From Chelonoidis abingdonii (lineage: Eukaryota; Chordata; Testudines; Testudinidae): DNA of 64,000 bases. The position numbers and the translations under genes were made by a program. Of the stretch, positions 61,986 through 64,000 are shown one piece after another (the first letter of the stretch is position 1; every line of letters begins with the position of its first letter). The notes below the pieces were generated by a model that was not told where the DNA came from, searched no databases, and worked only from the letters and a program-made list of their open reading frames with translations. Location: positions 122,740,711 to 122,804,710 of the forward strand of contig NC_133773.1 in the NCBI RefSeq assembly GCF_003597395.2, read 5' to 3'.

Positions 61986-62685
61986 CCATTCTGTTGACTG
62001 GGGTGTGGAGATCTATACATTTGGGAGAGTCATTCAAAATCTCCATTGGAAAGGGAGGGCAAAGATTACAAACTAAAACAGCCAAAGGAAACAAACACTC
62101 ATTTGTGTCAGGAAAGGGAGACACAGTGCTTGCTCAAAAGCCAGTGCTGATGCAACTGTTTTCCAATAGAGCTTATATCAGCTTTTTCACAGCCACAGGA
62201 AAGTACTGATTAAAGCAAATGTGCTCTTCTGAACAAGACTGAGTATCGGTATATGGTATAGGTTGGTATCACCTATTTACAGGAGTCTTTTCTTCAAGGG
62301 GAAACAAAAAGATAACCTGGGGATTGCTTTTGCAGACCTTACTCAGGAAATTGAATTTGGAATGTCCTTCAGCTTGGAATTTAAGGACTGGGAACAAACT
62401 TTCTGACTCCAAAATGGAGTACATCATTTTAAAGTCATTTAGCATACATGATTCTTGTCTTCCCTTATAAAATTATATGACACCCTTCCTGTTTAAAATT
62501 GTAGGGGAAAATCTTACATGTAACATAGTGATTGGCTCAACTCCCCCATAGAAGACAGCATACTTTACAAACACAGGAAAAAGTCATTTCAAAACTTACA
62601 TATGGACCTTGATATTGCTGTCACTTACATCAATGTTACGTCTGGATAACTCTGTTAACTAGAATGGAGATATTCTAATATCCGC

Positions 62686-63341
62686 TGTAGCAGGGTGTTC
62701 CCCTGCTCCTGCCCTGAAGGGCTTGAAACAGCCCAGGGGAGGGCTGTGGCTGGGGCAGGACGTCTGGGCTGATTGGGGAAAGTAGGCTCAGCTGTGGCCA
62801 TGCCCCAGTCACGCCCAACTGGCCCCTATAAGAGGCAGTGAGACAGAGGCCCAGACACTCTCTCTCTGCATTCAGAGAGAGGAGGGCCTGGCTGCAGGGA
62901 GCTAGACATAGGGTACCTGAGTGGAGCAGGGCTGGGGAAAGGCAGAGAAGCTGGGGAGCTCCTGCCTAGAAGGCCCAGGTTGCAACCTAGCATAAGGCCA
63001 AGAGGTACTGGGGGTTGCAGAGGGCAGCCTAGGGGTAGGCCAAGGCAACAGGTCCAAACCCTCCTTGCCAGTGATGAGTAGGCTGATACAGCAGTCTGCC
63101 CCAGAGCGTGGGCCTAGACGATGACTGGCAGTAGCCTTATACTGAGGCAAGATGAGAATAGTGGGTGGAGGTTCCTCGGGGAGGGGAGACCTTAAGACCG
63201 GGGCACTGGGTCCAGGGAGGGACATGAGGGCCACAGGACAGGTGGATCACCAGCCTGCAGAGGGCGCTCCGGACGCTGGAATGGGCTTATTTCCTGAGAG
63301 ACCAGCAGGAGGTGCAGCAGGGGTGAGTCCGCTCCTCCACA
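62686..63341 (+). mobile_element. Solo-LTR-like GC-rich repeat
   Basis: It starts TGTAGCAGGGTGTTCCCCTG and ends near CTCCTCCACA, so TG...CA borders are possible. A TATA-like CTATAAGAGG (TATA at 62,827) is followed by CTCTCTCTCTGCATTCAGAG. I recognise the pattern of a turtle LTR but see no coding part and no certain target duplication (TCCGC at 62,681 and 63,328 may be chance). It sits 180 bp from the most 5' AFAP1 exon in the window. Confidence 0.4.
62827..62834 (+). promoter_or_regulatory. TATA-like box in the LTR-like repeat
   Basis: CCCCTATAAGAGGCAG is the best TATA-like site in the GC-rich repeat. If the repeat is an LTR this would be its promoter. Activity is unknown. Confidence 0.3.
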
Positions 63342-63517
63342 CCACCAATGTAAAGGTTAATGTAATTCAACCTTGGCACAGTTCAACTTTCAGGGTAGAT
63401 ATAAGACTAATTATATTACTTACAAAGCATTATTACCTATTCCCCTAAGTCATAAAAGGAAAAAAAATTATATTTTTATACTGAATATGTAAAACACACT
63501 CTGCATCTGGGATTCAC

Positions 63518-63602
63518 CTTGTTCTTTTCCATTACACACAGCAGCGATTCCATTTTCTATAGCACCCTCCCCATCTGAGCTTGGCCTCTCAGAGGACAAT
63601 TT
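63518..63602 (-). CDS. AFAP1: AFAP1 exon (linker after PH1)
   Basis: This 85-nt exon has acceptor AG at 63,604-63,603 and donor GTGAAT from 63,517. It begins in phase 0 and ends with one base of a split codon. It encodes 28 residues starting [13 protein letters not shown] and ending NGKEQ, the serine-rich linker between the two PH domains. This linker carries serine phosphorylation sites in the family. It is the most 5' exon in the window; the previous exon is off the right edge. A repeat with LTR-like features lies about 180 bp downstream of it in the intron. Confidence 0.93.
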
Positions 63603-64000
63603 CTGCATGGACAAAATAAATTAGGTCATTTCTCATGTGGTCACACTGGCCAAATAATGTGTCATCGGTCAAATTAAAGTTATGCTTATTATTAAATTAA
63701 ATACATGCCAAGCATCCATCCTGAGGACAAATATGAGATAGTCAAGAGTTCATTTACATTACACAGATTTCTTATGTCATCACACAAGCATAAGTTTTGT
63801 TAAAACAAAACAAAACTAATCACACACTAGAACTGTATTGCCAAATATATCCCATTCTTTTATCCTTTTAAGAGTAACAGTCTAATCATGTAACCCAAAT
63901 CTAACAAAGAACCATGTTAGCCATAATATATTTTTATTACATTTATAGATTCTAAAATGTTGCTCTCTATTAATGTGCTAACCAACAAGTGCTCATTTTA
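63603..64000. other. AFAP1 intron, continues off the right edge
   Basis: AT-rich intron upstream of the most 5' exon seen. The previous exon, which should end at the PH1-linker codons, is not in the window. Confidence 0.7.

Noticed and set aside
62681..63332. TCCGC as a 5-bp target duplication for the LTR-like repeat
   Set aside because: The right copy would cut the element before its expected CA end, and a 5-base match is likely by chance.

Overview
This is a window of a vertebrate nuclear genome, almost certainly a cryptodiran turtle. It is AT-rich, its coding sequence is split into short exons with GT-AG introns, and it is full of old LINE copies. The repeats point to turtles: CR1 LINEs with 8-base ATTCTATG-type tails, a tRNA-derived SINE carrying a CR1-like tail (the tortoise PolIII/SINE type), Penelope-like elements, a DIRS element, and many short GC-rich hAT elements with 8-bp target duplications. 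No prokaryotic feature is present.

The only host protein gene I can support is the 3' two-thirds of AFAP1 (actin filament-associated protein 1), on the minus strand. Ten constitutive coding exons and one optional 258-bp exon run from about 63.6 kb down to the stop codon at 26,310-26,312. All eleven join in one frame: 1,629 nt, that is 542 codons plus stop with the optional exon, or 456 plus stop without it. They encode, in order, the end of the linker after PH1, a lysine/serine-rich linker, PH domain 2, a tyrosine-containing segment, the optional insert (AFAP-120-like), a linker, the coiled-coil/leucine-zipper and actin-binding region, a serine-rich tail, and a tiny last exon encoding EWELKNGT-stop. 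The start codon, N-terminal SH3/SH2-binding motifs and PH1 lie beyond the right edge. A long AT-rich 3'UTR follows, probably to about 21.15 kb, or to about 19.7 kb if a second poly(A) signal is used.

Left of AFAP1 (1-19.4 kb) no coding gene is supported. A clear plus-strand poly(A) signal at 11,801 after about 1.8 kb of unique AT-rich sequence suggests the 3'UTR of a convergent gene. From known vertebrate gene order (SORCS2 lies tail-to-tail with AFAP1) SORCS2 is the natural candidate, but no coding exon of it is visible. The rest is CR1, SINE and MIR copies, a minisatellite holding a 275-base assembly gap (6,661-6,935), GC-rich repeat blocks (14.3-17.4 kb), and a Penelope copy in two inverted halves (17.5-19.4 kb).

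The AFAP1 introns hold most of the notable mobile DNA: a decayed DIRS element with inverted terminal repeats, an internal complementary region and a 51-bp-arm palindrome (41.6-44.6 kb); a three-level nest of Penelope in hAT in CR1 (47.8-48.9 kb); a long CR1 copy with endonuclease and RT remnants (50.9-53.8 kb); and several hAT miniatures with intact target duplications. I do not see a convincing undescribed biological system. The most interesting items are structural: the optional AFAP1 exon, the foldback element in the 3'UTR, the DIRS palindrome, the nested insertion, and an array of TTTAAA palindromes near 17 kb.
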